Shown piece after piece: positions 1-8,345 of a DNA stretch of 36,811 nt (position 1 is its first letter; each line of letters opens with the position of its first letter). The stretch is from NCBI GenBank assembly GCA_964459445.1, contig CAYWMP010000040.1:1-36811 (forward strand). The letters run 5' to 3'. The translations under genes were made by a program, and so were the position numbers. The stretch comes from CAYWMP01 sp964459445. Its GTDB lineage: Bacteria; Desulfobacterota; DSM-4660; Desulfatiglandales; HGW-15. A model generated the notes under the pieces. The model did no database searches and had not been told where the DNA came from. It saw only the letters and a list, made by a program, of their open reading frames with translations.

Positions 1-1
1 C

Positions 2-85
2 GAAGTCACCCAGGTGGCCTTTGATGACTTTGCTGGCGGTGAAAGTGATAGGGCTCTGAATCGAGCAATGCTGGGACTTGAATAG
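2..85 (+). CDS. C-terminal end of an unidentified protein (partial)
   Basis: An open frame enters from the left edge and ends at a TAG codon at 83-85. It encodes 27 residues that end in RALNRAMLGLE. The codons (GCC, GGC, CTG, GAC) resemble those of neighbouring genes, and the peptide has an ordinary soluble composition. The piece is too short to assign a family. It could be the last gene of an upstream unit, because a repeat element and a fresh promoter region follow before the next gene. Confidence is limited by the length. Confidence 0.4.
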   Translation, partial: EVTQVAFDDFAGGESDRALNRAMLGLE

Positions 86-137
86 AAGTTGATTGGAGCA
101 TTGCCGGTTTGCCGATGGCCTATGAGAGAATATGAAT

Positions 138-330
138 CTCCAGACTACTGAAGATTTTCTTTTGTTCCGGACCTCCCGGGCTGGTCTTTTCAGCGACTTA
201 TCTGCAGGGGATTCTTGCCCCCTCCCCATTCTCCTTGCTTCGCTCGGAGCTGGGGCTTCCCCCACTGATAAGTCGCGAAAAAACAGCGCCCTCCCGCTAG
301 TCACGCCAGAAAAACTCCAGCAGTCTGGAG
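138..330. repeat. Imperfect terminal inverted repeat element, about 193 bp
   Basis: The outer ends CTCCAGACTACTG (138-150) and CAGCAGTCTGGAG (318-330) are inverted copies with one mismatch. Inner arms also pair: TTTTCAGCGACTTATC near 187-202 against GATAAGTCGCGAAAA near 267-281. A C-rich and G-rich centre could pair further. The whole element could fold into one long hairpin. No transposase lies inside, so it resembles a MITE or a large REP-type palindrome. A 103-codon frame crossing it is a by-product of the repeat. Confidence 0.6.
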
Positions 331-482
331 ATCATACTCGAAAACTGATAAGCCGGAATAACAAACCGATAATATTCCCAAGTTTATTTGTTAAATGGTT
401 GATAGGAAAACAACTCAACTTCTCAACGGCTTTGTCCACTTAACCAATAATCGGGAATGTCGAAGGGTACTCATGTCATTTT

Positions 483-515
483 GAACCTGGTTCAATAACC
501 TCATAAGTCAGGAGG
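483..515 (+). promoter_or_regulatory. Palindrome and ribosome binding site before the first oxidoreductase gene
   Basis: GAACC-T-GGTTC at 483-493 is an 11-bp palindrome just upstream of the strong Shine-Dalgarno AGGAGG at 510-515, which lies 10 nt from the ATG at 526. The palindrome could be an operator or a chance hairpin. No convincing -35/-10 pair was identified in the AT-richer stretch 355-480. Confidence 0.3.
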
Positions 516-525
516 AAGTTTTCAA

Positions 526-1689
526 ATGGAATCTTGGAAGCGTAAGTTGAGGATGGGAATGGTCGGTGGCGGCCAAGGGGCTTTTATCGGATGGGTACAC
601 CGTATGGCTGCGGCCCTAGATCAACAAGTGGATTTTGTGGCGGGGTGTTTTTCAAGGGATTTCGACAACACCAAGGTGACAGGTGAACAACTCTATCTCG
701 ATCCGTCACGATGTTACAGGACCTTTGAAGAGATGGCGGAATCGGAAGGGAATCTCCCTGATGATGAACGAATCGACTTTGTCGCCATAGTGACGCCTAA
801 CAGCTCTCACTTCCTAATAGCCCGGGCTTTTCTGGAAAAGGGAATTCATGTGGTCTGCGACAAACCTATGACCTATACATTGGATGAGGCCAAAGGTCTT
901 GTTAAGCTCGTCGAAGACACCGGCCTCGTTTTCGCTCTGACGCACAACTACACGGGACATCCCCTCGTTCGCCATGCCCGGGGATTATTTTCATCGGGCG
1001 ACATGGGCGAGGTCAGGAAGGTGATCGTGGAATACCTTCAGGATTTTCTCATGTATCCCCATGAAAAAGAGGACCAGAAGCAGGCAGTATGGCGGGTTGA
1101 CCCATCTCTGGCAGGGGTCGGCGGAACGCTGGGTGATTGCGGGTCCCATGCCCTTAATCTGCTTGAATACATCACAGGAGATCCTGTTTCACAGATCTGC
1201 GCAGATAAGAGTACCTTCCTGCCGGATCGGGAACTGGATGAGGATGTGAATGTCCTGCTTCGCCTGAAAGGCGGTGGAAAGGGCTTACTCACGGTCAGTC
1301 AGATTGCCACGGGTGAAGAAAACAACCTCAGAATCCGCATCTATGCCTCAAAGGGGGCGATTCTCTGGGAGCAGGAAAACCCAAATTACCTCAGCGTCTA
1401 TCGCTATGGCGAACCCAGACAAACCCTGACCCGGGCGAGCGGCTATTTGTCCGATGCGGCTCAGGGGGCGACCCGCGTGCCGGGTGGTCATCCTGAAGGC
1501 TATTTGGAAGCCTTTGCGAATATCTATTGCGGTGCGGTGGAGGCGATAAGAAGGTATTTGGATGGCAATCCCATGAAGACAGAGGAATACAATTTTCCAA
1601 CCGTCTACGATGGATTGAGGGGTATGGAATTTATCTACAAGGCCGTGGAATCAAGCCAAAAGGGATCGACCTGGCTAGATATGCAATAA
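526..1689 (+). CDS. Gfo/Idh/MocA family sugar oxidoreductase
   Basis: This predicted NAD(P)-dependent dehydrogenase has 387 residues, normal for the family. The N-terminal Rossmann fold shows the dinucleotide-binding stretch GMVGGGQGAFIG near residues 11-22. The usual EKP motif appears as CDKPMTYTLDEA at about 112-123, with the lysine that normally helps catalysis. The C-terminal half has the GDCGSHALNLLEYITG segment, whose Asp and His are typical active-site residues. Known relatives oxidise a hydroxyl of a sugar, inositol or glycoside to a keto group, or reduce it back. The start is ATG 526 behind AGGAGG. A clear paralogue sits at 15598-16764, on the far side of the sugar locus, so both probably act on related substrates. 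The exact substrate cannot be read from the sequence. Confidence 0.9.
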   Translation: MESWKRKLRMGMVGGGQGAFIGWVHRMAAALDQQVDFVAGCFSRDFDNTKVTGEQLYLDPSRCYRTFEEMAESEGNLPDDERIDFVAIVTPNSSHFLIARAFLEKGIHVVCDKPMTYTLDEAKGLVKLVEDTGLVFALTHNYTGHPLVRHARGLFSSGDMGEVRKVIVEYLQDFLMYPHEKEDQKQAVWRVDPSLAGVGGTLGDCGSHALNLLEYITGDPVSQICADKSTFLPDRELDEDVNVLLRLKGGGKGLLTVSQIATGEENNLRIRIYASKGAILWEQENPNYLSVYRYGEPRQTLTRASGYLSDAAQGATRVPGGHPEGYLEAFANIYCGAVEAIRRYLDGNPMKTEEYNFPTVYDGLRGMEFIYKAVESSQKGSTWLDMQ

Positions 1690-2121
1690 TGCTAGAAATA
1701 CTTATATTAAATTATAATTTTATATAATTAATATATAAAAATGTGTTTTATTAAATTAATTATTTACCAATCTAATATTTTACCTGGATAATTGATTCAT
1801 ATTGAAAATTAATGTTTACAGTTAATTCAAGTATTAACCTCCATCAGCAGCAACCAATCAAGACCTAATTAGCTAAAAAAATCCAATATTATCAGATTAT
1901 TAATAGCATGTGCTGTCCGTTGGCAAGTAATATCGTCGAATCAAAAAAATTGCTTGACAAACCAAAAAGAATGCTGCAAAAATTTACTCAGTAAACTAAT
2001 ATCAGAGAGGGAAAGGGGGTTTTAGGTCTAAAGAGGAGCTACAGAAACCCAATTTGGAAACTGGAAATGTCAACTATAAACGCCACTTAACCATCATCCA
2101 TCATTGAAAGGAGGAGACGTT
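1690..2121 (+). promoter_or_regulatory. AT-rich intergenic regulatory region before the transporter operon
   Basis: This gene-free stretch of about 430 bp is much richer in A and T than its surroundings. It contains the palindrome AAATTATAATTT at 1709-1720. A possible -35 box, TTGACA, lies at 1954-1959. It is followed at 1983-1995 by the 13-bp palindrome TTTACT-C-AGTAAA, with AGTAAACTAAT resembling half of ROK/XylR-type operators. A convincing -10 box at the ideal spacing was not found. The strong Shine-Dalgarno AAAGGAGGAG at 2107-2116 serves the ATG at 2122. Control by the ROK protein encoded at 13686-14900 is inferred. Confidence 0.4.
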
Positions 2122-3432
2122 ATGGTACGGAAAGGGTTTATGTTTGTTTTGGGTGCAGCGTTTTTACTCTGCACGAGCTTTTCAGCCGTTGCGGCGGATT
2201 CATTAAGCATCTTCTGGGCTGAATGGGATCCCGCAACCTATCTACAAGAACTCGTTCTAGATTTTGAAAAGGAGACGGGCATCAAGGTGACTGTGGAGAC
2301 AACGCCATGGTCGGATTTCCAAACAAAGACCTTCCGAGAGTTCGCTGCCAAGGGTGACTCCTGGGATATGGTCGTTGGCGATTCCCAATGGTTAGGCGCA
2401 GGCGCGACTCAAGGCCATTATGTCGAATTGACGGACTGGTTTGTAAAGAATGGTGTCGACAAGGCCATGGCCCCTGCTACTGTCGTTGGTTACGCCGAGT
2501 ATCCAAAAGGGAGTAAGAAATATTGGGCTGTGCCGGTAGAAGGAGACGCCTGCGGCTGGTCCTATCGAAAAGATTATTTTGAAGATCCGAAAGAGATGGC
2601 TGCCTTTAAAAAGAAATACGGCTATGAATTGGCCGTGCCAAAAACCTGGGCTCAACTCAAAGACATCGCGGAGTTCTTTCATCGACCCAGTGAGGGACGG
2701 TATGGCGCCGCCATCTATACCCAGAAAGACTATGATGCCATTACCATGGGCGTCGAAAATGTCGTGTTTTCATGGGGTGCCGATCTGGGTAATTACAAAA
2801 ACTATAAAGTCAATGGGGTCTTGAATTCCAAGGGCGGCGTCGAGGCTCTGGCATTTTACAAAGAGCTTTACAAATATACACCGCCTGACTGGGGCAACGC
2901 CTTTTTTCAGGCTGACAATCAGGCCATGACCGAAGGACTAGTGGCCATGAGTATGAACTACTTTGCATTCTTCCCAGCCCTGATCAATCCGGCCGTCAAT
3001 AAATACGCAAATGTCATGGGATTCTTTTCCATGCCCGAAGGACCCGGAGGCAGATTTGCCGCACTCGGCGGTCAAGGTGCTTCTATCATCAAATACTCCA
3101 AGAAACACGATCTCGCCTTTAAATTCTTGGAATGGTTTATCCGGGATGACGTGCAGAAGCGATGGGCGGAACTGGGCGGTTACACATGCAGCGCTGCCGT
3201 TCTCAAATCCGAGGCATTCCTCAATGATACGCCTTACAACAGGGCATTTTACGAGACCATGTTCATGGTTAAAGACTTCTGGGCGGTTCCGGAGTATGCG
3301 GAGTTGCTAGAGGTTTCCCAGCGAACCTGGCATGAATATGTTGTTGAGGGTAAAGGGACGGCTAAAGCCGCTATGGATACGATTGCAAATGATTGGGAGA
3401 CCATCTTCAAGAAGCACGGTCGCCTTAAATAA
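2122..3432 (+). CDS. Sugar ABC transporter, extracellular solute-binding protein family 1
   Basis: This 436-residue protein begins with a classical signal peptide: MVRK, a hydrophobic stretch GFMFVLGAAFLLCTSFS, then a likely cleavage site after AVA. The mature protein starts near ADSLSIFWAEWDPATY and has the features of family-1 sugar-binding proteins, including the DMVVGDSQWLGAGATQGHYVELTDW segment of the first lobe. It should bind the transported sugar in the periplasm and deliver it to the two permeases downstream. ATG 2122 is preferred over an upstream TTG because AAAGGAGGAG lies just ahead of it. A strong hairpin at 3450-3484 and about 300 bp of repeats separate it from the permease genes, which would allow the binding protein to be made in excess. 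The ligand is unknown. Confidence 0.92.
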   Translation: MVRKGFMFVLGAAFLLCTSFSAVAADSLSIFWAEWDPATYLQELVLDFEKETGIKVTVETTPWSDFQTKTFREFAAKGDSWDMVVGDSQWLGAGATQGHYVELTDWFVKNGVDKAMAPATVVGYAEYPKGSKKYWAVPVEGDACGWSYRKDYFEDPKEMAAFKKKYGYELAVPKTWAQLKDIAEFFHRPSEGRYGAAIYTQKDYDAITMGVENVVFSWGADLGNYKNYKVNGVLNSKGGVEALAFYKELYKYTPPDWGNAFFQADNQAMTEGLVAMSMNYFAFFPALINPAVNKYANVMGFFSMPEGPGGRFAALGGQGASIIKYSKKHDLAFKFLEWFIRDDVQKRWAELGGYTCSAAVLKSEAFLNDTPYNRAFYETMFMVKDFWAVPEYAELLEVSQRTWHEYVVEGKGTAKAAMDTIANDWETIFKKHGRLK

Positions 3433-3449
3433 CCTGGAATCAAATTAGC

Positions 3450-3484
3450 GAGACAAGGGAAGGGATTTCCCCTTCCCTTGTCTC
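3450..3484 (+). terminator. Strong hairpin after the binding-protein gene
   Basis: GAGACAAGGGAAGGG (3450-3464) pairs perfectly over 15 bp with 3470-3484 around a 5-nt loop. No T-run follows, so it may act as an mRNA-stabilising or partial-termination structure rather than a full intrinsic terminator. A second perfect 8-bp hairpin, GTTTTGCA/TGCAAAAC, lies at 3530-3553. Such structures after binding-protein genes commonly raise their mRNA level relative to the permease genes. Confidence 0.7.
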
Positions 3485-3557
3485 TAAGGTCTCGGAAATT
3501 CTTCAATTTATTGAAATTCCTTGACGTTTGTTTTGCATTGTTTTGTGCAAAACCCTC

Positions 3558-3676
3558 GGAATATTGGAAGGATGGAATATTGGAATGGTTGGGAAAAAGT
3601 TGAAAAGACGCATTTTAAATGTCAAAACCTCCTCTAAACCCATCATTCCATTACTCCAGTATTCCAACATTCCATT
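3558..3676. repeat. GGAATATTGGAA-type intergenic repeat with inverted copies
   Basis: The block 3558-3588 iterates the unit GGAATATTGGAA(G/T)GATGG. The block 3641-3676 carries the same unit on the opposite strand (CATCATTCCATT, CAGTATTCCAACATTCC). The two arms could pair across about 50 bp. The element lies between the binding-protein gene and the first permease gene and contains no ORF. Confidence 0.55.
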
Positions 3677-3761
3677 TGTGAGCGAAGCGAACTAACTTGG
3701 TTTTCTAGCTCCTCAATTACCCCTCTACCATTTCCACCAAAAAGCCTGCGTGAGGAATAAT

Positions 3762-4652
3762 ATGACCAACTCAGCCACAATGGCTACAAGAGGCCTGAGC
3801 GACCTCAGTATACGCAACCTCTTTATCATACCTACTATTGTTTTTCTGATTGTGATCAACATCTTCCCTTTGTTCTACTCCTTGATCCTCTCCTTTGCAG
3901 ACTATAATGCTGTTTCCGGAAAGCCGCCCGATTGGATAGGCATTCAGAACTATAGGGAACTCCTTAATGATCCCCATGTCTGGAGAAATCTCTATCTGAC
4001 ACTCAAATATGTAATCATCTCTGTTTCCGGGCAATTGGTCGTTGGGTTCGGCGTGGCACTTCTGCTCAACAGAAAATTTCCAGCTAAAGGACTGCTCACA
4101 ACGCTCCTGCTGGTCCCGATGATGATGTCCATGGCGATCGTTGGACTTTTTTGGAAACTACTCTTCAGCCCTTCCTGGGGGATTATCAATTATCTGTTGG
4201 GGCTCGGGAAATTTGTCTGGCTTTCTTCAGCGGATATGGCCTTGATCGCCATTGCCATTACGGATATCTGGATGTGGTCGCCCTTTGTCATGCTGTTGTC
4301 CCTTGCGGGGTTATCGGCAATTCCCCAGCATCTTTATGAAGCAGCCGCCATAGATCGGGCCTCCTGGTGGTTCACATTCAGAAGGATTACGCTTCCCCTT
4401 GTTACCCCTCTCCTGCTCATTGCCGTCATTTTCAGGACCATGGAGGCCTTTAAGACCTTTGACTTGGCCTATATTATGACGGGCGGGGGTCCCGGTACGG
4501 CCACGGAACTTATAGCAATCAAACTGTACAATATGGCCTTTCCTCAGTGGCAGACAGGCAAATCCTGCGCCCTGGCCTATATTGTACTCATCGTCATCAT
4601 TGGGATCAGCAATATCTATATCAAATACCTGAACAAGGCAAAGGAACGATAA
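3762..4652 (+). CDS. Sugar ABC transporter permease, MalF/UgpA type
   Basis: This integral membrane subunit of a CUT1-type sugar importer has 296 residues and about six predicted membrane helices. The first is at FIIPTIVFLIVINIFPLFYSLIL. The cytoplasmic EAA loop that contacts the ATPases is visible as YEAAAIDRASWWFTFRRITLP, about two thirds along, with the usual glycine position changed. ATG 3762 is chosen because GAGGA lies 5 nt upstream; a GTG at 3750 is the alternative. The next permease gene starts one base after its stop codon, so the two are translationally coupled. Length and topology are normal for the family. It forms the translocation channel with its downstream partner. Confidence 0.9.
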   Translation: MTNSATMATRGLSDLSIRNLFIIPTIVFLIVINIFPLFYSLILSFADYNAVSGKPPDWIGIQNYRELLNDPHVWRNLYLTLKYVIISVSGQLVVGFGVALLLNRKFPAKGLLTTLLLVPMMMSMAIVGLFWKLLFSPSWGIINYLLGLGKFVWLSSADMALIAIAITDIWMWSPFVMLLSLAGLSAIPQHLYEAAAIDRASWWFTFRRITLPLVTPLLLIAVIFRTMEAFKTFDLAYIMTGGGPGTATELIAIKLYNMAFPQWQTGKSCALAYIVLIVIIGISNIYIKYLNKAKER

Positions 4653-4653
4653 G

Positions 4654-5592
4654 ATGGCAGCAGTAGAGTCGGCAAGATACAATCTCGTGAACAAGCTTGC
4701 AGTGGTAGGGGTTCTCGCGGTCTTGATCATTTATATGATACCCCTCTATTGGATCGGATCGACCGCATTCAAACCACGGGACAAGGTGACCTCAGTGCCC
4801 CCGACGGTTTTTTTCAGACCGGAAGTGACACCCTTTGTCAAGCTTTTCACCAAAAGAGTGCAATTAAGAAAACCGGTCAAAAAAGAGAAGTACGAGGAAG
4901 CTAAGTGGTACGAAAGGCTCGTCTATGACGCCGGGGAAAGAATCATAACGAATTCCCCCTATTTAAATCGCTTTATGAACAGCATTATCATCGCCGGCCT
5001 CAGCACCCTTATCGCCCTGAGCTTGGGTACTTTCACGGCCTATGGGTTTTCCAGGTTTAAGGTGAAAGGCGAGAACGACTGGTTGTTTTTTATTCTGAGC
5101 ACAAGGATGCTGCCTCCCGTTGTCGTGGCCATCCCAATTTTTTTGATGTACCGAAAGGTTGGGTTGGTGGATACCCACCTGGGCCTTATCCTCCTGTACA
5201 CCGCACTCAACCTATCCTTTTGTGTGTGGTTGATGAAGGGATTTATCGACGAGATCCCCATAGAATATGAGGAAGCCGCCCTGGTTGATGGGTATACAAG
5301 GTTTCAAGCTTTCTGGAAGATCGTCCTCCCGCAATCCGCCACGGGCATTGCAGCCACGGCGGTATTTTGTTTTATCACCGCTTGGAACGAATATGCCTTG
5401 GCCTTGATGATGACGAACAGAGGGGCGCAAACCGCGCCTCCCTTCATTCCCTCTCAGTTGGGATCCGGCATGAGGGACTGGCCGACGATTGCTGCAGGAA
5501 CCTTCCTTTTCCTTTTCCCTGTAGCCATATTGACCTTCTTCCTGCGGAAACATCTGCTGCGGGGCGTGACCTTCGGGGCGATTAGGAAGTGA
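4654..5592 (+). CDS. Sugar ABC transporter permease, MalG/UgpE type
   Basis: This 312-residue second permease subunit has about six helices, the first at LAVVGVLAVLIIYMIPLYWIG. The EAA loop is well conserved: EEAALVDGYTRFQAFWKIVLP. The first periplasmic loop is longer than usual and strongly charged (residues about 65-100, rich in Lys and Glu). This may be the place where the binding protein or the small membrane protein docks. The ATG follows the TAA of the upstream permease by one base, and the small membrane-protein gene follows 9 nt after its stop. Substrate specificity cannot be deduced from the sequence. Confidence 0.9.
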   Translation: MAAVESARYNLVNKLAVVGVLAVLIIYMIPLYWIGSTAFKPRDKVTSVPPTVFFRPEVTPFVKLFTKRVQLRKPVKKEKYEEAKWYERLVYDAGERIITNSPYLNRFMNSIIIAGLSTLIALSLGTFTAYGFSRFKVKGENDWLFFILSTRMLPPVVVAIPIFLMYRKVGLVDTHLGLILLYTALNLSFCVWLMKGFIDEIPIEYEEAALVDGYTRFQAFWKIVLPQSATGIAATAVFCFITAWNEYALALMMTNRGAQTAPPFIPSQLGSGMRDWPTIAAGTFLFLFPVAILTFFLRKHLLRGVTFGAIRK

Positions 5593-5601
5593 GGAGCGAA
5601 C

Positions 5602-5787
5602 ATGTTTAGACAATTAAGCGTGAAGTATTTCGAACCCATTTTCATGTGGGTGATCATCTTCGGGATTGTTAGTTTGTGCCAGCCCTGGATTCGATTCCTC
5701 CATGTCTATGGATTCATAATCACCCTAGTCGGCCTGGTCGGATTCATCTTTTTCGCCCATATCAAACCGTTACCTGAGGAGGATTGA
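5602..5787 (+). CDS. Small two-helix membrane protein within the sugar ABC operon
   Basis: This 61-residue protein has two hydrophobic segments, about residues 11-28 (EPIFMWVIIFGIVSLCQPW) and 34-54 (HVYGFIITLVGLVGFIFFAHI), and a short acidic tail PLPEED. The start has GAGGAG 6 nt or so upstream, and the gene sits 9 nt after a permease gene and before two ATPase genes, so it is very likely real. Its position recalls the small DUF2160-type membrane protein encoded in rhizobial glycerol ABC operons (glpSTPQV), which also carry two ATPases. That comparison is from memory and rests on architecture, not on sequence similarity I could test. It may be an accessory subunit of the importer. Confidence 0.8.
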   Translation: MFRQLSVKYFEPIFMWVIIFGIVSLCQPWIRFLHVYGFIITLVGLVGFIFFAHIKPLPEED

Positions 5788-5833
5788 GGGGTGATGGTGA
5801 TGCAACGAGAAATGAAAAACAAGTAGGGAAACT

Positions 5834-6937
5834 ATGGCTGACATCCAACTAACGAACATCGAAAAATGGTTTGGGGACAACTACGTCATTCGAAAGCTCA
5901 ACCTTGAGATTAAGGATCTGGAATTCCTGGTCCTCCTCGGCCCTTCCGGGTGTGGAAAGACCACCACATTGCGGGCCATTGCGGGATTGGAAGAGATCGA
6001 TTCGGGAGAAATCCGGATTGACGGAAAACCCGTGCATCAGATCAAGGCGAGTGATCGGGATATCGCCTTTGTGTTTCAGCTCTATGCGCTCTACCCCCAT
6101 TTCAATGTCTTTGACAACATTGCATTTCCTCTTAAGGCCACAAACAAAAGCAAAGAAACGATCCAGAACCGGGTAAAGGAGGTCGCGAAGGTTCTCCGAA
6201 TCGAAGACATCTTGGACAAGATGCCCTCGGCCCTCAGTAGCGGAGATATGCAGAGGGTTGCAGTGGGAAGGGCCATGGTGCGAAGACCCAAGGCAATTCT
6301 CATGGACGAGCCCATAGGGTCCCTCGACGCAAAGCTGAGGGAGGAAATGCGAACGGAACTCAAAAGACTGCATCTGGAGATCGGGTCAACCACCCTTTAC
6401 GTAACCCACGATCAAGTGGAGGCCATGTCTATGGCCGACCGGATCGCGATCATGGAGGATGGTATTCTGCAGCAGGTTGGAACGCCTGCCGAAGTCTACG
6501 ACCAACCCGCCAATCTATTCGTCGCCCAATTCATCGGCAGTCCGATCATGAATGTCTTGGATTGTTCAGTGGGGTTTGATGGAAAGCAGACCATCGTATC
6601 CCTGGGGCACAATGGGATGACCCTGGGCTTTCCCAGATCCCTCTACCAAAGTCTGGAAAGCCATATCCATTCGGACGGACGATTCGCTTTGGGCATAAGA
6701 CCCGAGGCTGTCATGGTGGAGAAAGGGCAGAGAGAGGGGTATGTAGAGGCCGATGTCCATGTGATCGAACCTATCGGCCCTTATGATATCGTGGACATAC
6801 AGGTGGGCGATGAAGTCATCCGCGCGAAAACCGGGACCCGGTTTGTTGAGAAGCCCGGCGAGAAGGTCTGGTTCCAACTGGATGAGGCCAGGACACATTT
6901 TTTTGATAGGTCAAGCGGAAACGCTTTAGACATTTGA
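5834..6937 (+). CDS. Sugar ABC transporter ATP-binding protein 1 (MalK/UgpC-like, altered signature)
   Basis: This 367-residue ATPase belongs to the MalK group, with a C-terminal OB-type regulatory domain. Walker A is GPSGCGKT at 36-43 and the Q-loop glutamine is in VFQLYALYPHF. Walker B with the catalytic Glu is ILMDEP around 155-160, and the H-loop His is in VTHDQVEAM (His192). The ABC signature is LSSGDMQRVA at 134-143 instead of LSGGQ, so one signature glycine is a serine. The gene lies in tandem with a second ATPase gene whose signature is normal (LSGGE), which suggests a heterodimer with unequal ATP sites. The Shine-Dalgarno is weak (GTAGGGA). Similar two-ATPase operons are known for glycerol import. 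Confidence 0.9.
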   Translation: MADIQLTNIEKWFGDNYVIRKLNLEIKDLEFLVLLGPSGCGKTTTLRAIAGLEEIDSGEIRIDGKPVHQIKASDRDIAFVFQLYALYPHFNVFDNIAFPLKATNKSKETIQNRVKEVAKVLRIEDILDKMPSALSSGDMQRVAVGRAMVRRPKAILMDEPIGSLDAKLREEMRTELKRLHLEIGSTTLYVTHDQVEAMSMADRIAIMEDGILQQVGTPAEVYDQPANLFVAQFIGSPIMNVLDCSVGFDGKQTIVSLGHNGMTLGFPRSLYQSLESHIHSDGRFALGIRPEAVMVEKGQREGYVEADVHVIEPIGPYDIVDIQVGDEVIRAKTGTRFVEKPGEKVWFQLDEARTHFFDRSSGNALDI

Positions 6938-6953
6938 TCAAACGAGGTATTGC

Positions 6954-8036
6954 GTGGCCAAGGTTACATTAGAAAATCTCACAAAAAAATTCGGCAGTGT
7001 TACGGCGGTCAGGGAGCTCAATATTGAAATCCGGGATAGGGAATTTTTTGTCCTGCTCGGGCCGACCGGAGCGGGAAAGACCACGACACTTCGGTGCATC
7101 GCAGGGTTGGAGAAACCCAATCAGGGAGATATTTACATCGGGGATGAAAATGTCGTGGATTGGGGACCGGCTAACCGGGATGTGGCGCTCGTGTTTCAAT
7201 ACTATTCTCTTTATCCCCACTATACGGTCAGGCAAAATCTGGAGTTCCCTCTAAAATCCAAGATTCGAAAAATCGCTCCGAATGAAATGAATGAAAGGGT
7301 GGCCAGGGTCGCCAAGACGCTCCGTATCGATCAGTTATTGGATCGGAAAACAGACAAACTGAGCGGTGGGGAGATGCAGAGAGTGGCCATTGGGCGGGCC
7401 ATTGTGAGGGACCCACGGATCTTCTTGATGGACGAACCACTTTCGAATTTGGACGCCAAATTGAGAGAGGTTTTACGTTCGGAATTGAAGGACCTCCAAA
7501 TGAACCTGGGGGCAACCTTCCTTTACGTGACTCACGATCAGGTAGAGGCCATGACTATGGGTGAACGGATAGGCATCCTCAACAGTGGGCGGCTTATCCA
7601 GGTGGGTACCCCCTACGAGATCTACAACAATCCGGCGAACACCTACGTCGCGACATTTGTCGGCACACCCACAATGAATCTTTTTGATGGGCAAATCCAG
7701 GACAGCCGTCTCGTGATTTTCAAGGATGTGTTCGAAATTGACCTGGAACCAACCGCTATCGGTCGTCTCGGGGAACGGTCGGGAGAAGTAACCGTTGGTT
7801 TTCGGTCCGAGGACATTCTGATCCGAACAGAGGCCGGAGTCGAGGCCCTTATCTACGGCATTGAAAATATGGGGATGTCAAAAATCGTCACGCTCGATGT
7901 GGGCGGCCATCGGCTCAAGGTGACGGCCGATGCAGGATTCTATGCCGACATAGATGCCAAAGTGCGTTTTCAAATCCTTCAGGACAAACTTTTCTTTTTT
8001 GACAAAGAGAATGGCAACAACCTTTGCATTAGTTAA
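6954..8036 (+). CDS. Sugar ABC transporter ATP-binding protein 2 (MalK/UgpC-like)
   Basis: This 360-residue ATPase has all canonical motifs: Walker A GPTGAGKT (37-44), Q-loop VFQYYSLYPHY, signature LSGGEMQRVAIGRA (136-149), Walker B IFLMDEP (156-162), D-loop SNLDAKL and His194 in the H-loop. The C-terminal part from about 240 is the MalK-type regulatory domain. It begins at GTG 6954 with ACGAGGT about 7 nt upstream, and lies 16 nt after the first ATPase gene. The two ATPases are similar in layout but differ enough not to be a recent duplication. It probably pairs with the upstream protein to power the importer, and may carry the fully competent half of an asymmetric pair. Confidence 0.92.
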   Translation: MAKVTLENLTKKFGSVTAVRELNIEIRDREFFVLLGPTGAGKTTTLRCIAGLEKPNQGDIYIGDENVVDWGPANRDVALVFQYYSLYPHYTVRQNLEFPLKSKIRKIAPNEMNERVARVAKTLRIDQLLDRKTDKLSGGEMQRVAIGRAIVRDPRIFLMDEPLSNLDAKLREVLRSELKDLQMNLGATFLYVTHDQVEAMTMGERIGILNSGRLIQVGTPYEIYNNPANTYVATFVGTPTMNLFDGQIQDSRLVIFKDVFEIDLEPTAIGRLGERSGEVTVGFRSEDILIRTEAGVEALIYGIENMGMSKIVTLDVGGHRLKVTADAGFYADIDAKVRFQILQDKLFFFDKENGNNLCIS

Positions 8037-8345
8037 CCGTTTAGCCCTATTAAAAAGCCTCACGTTGAAGCGGGGGCTCGGGGATCTCTTGGAAAGGACG
8101 AACTAGGTTCAGTGAGCGACCATTTGCATGCCACCTTACTATGGCGGGCGGAGAACTATCGCTAAGACATGCCGGGAGATGATCTTAATATTCATCATCA
8201 CAGCCGGCCGACCGCCTGATCAGCAACGCTGTATTGAATGACCTGAAAGTCCTTTCGTTCCTGCAAAGAGATTGCTGAGGCCCCGCATCGTAGAAAAATA
8301 CTAATCTGCTACAGTATTTCGTGATTCAGAGAAAGGAAGGCCATA
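8037..8345. other. Gene-free stretch with no recognisable element
   Basis: These 309 bp separate the transporter from the catabolic genes. I see no ORF with a good start, no long palindrome and no clear promoter. The Shine-Dalgarno GAAAGGAAGG at the right end serves the epimerase gene. Transcription may read through from the transporter genes or restart here. Confidence 0.5.

Noticed and set aside
132..443. 103-codon ORF
   Set aside because: It runs through the inverted repeat element at 138-330 and lacks a Shine-Dalgarno and protein-like composition.
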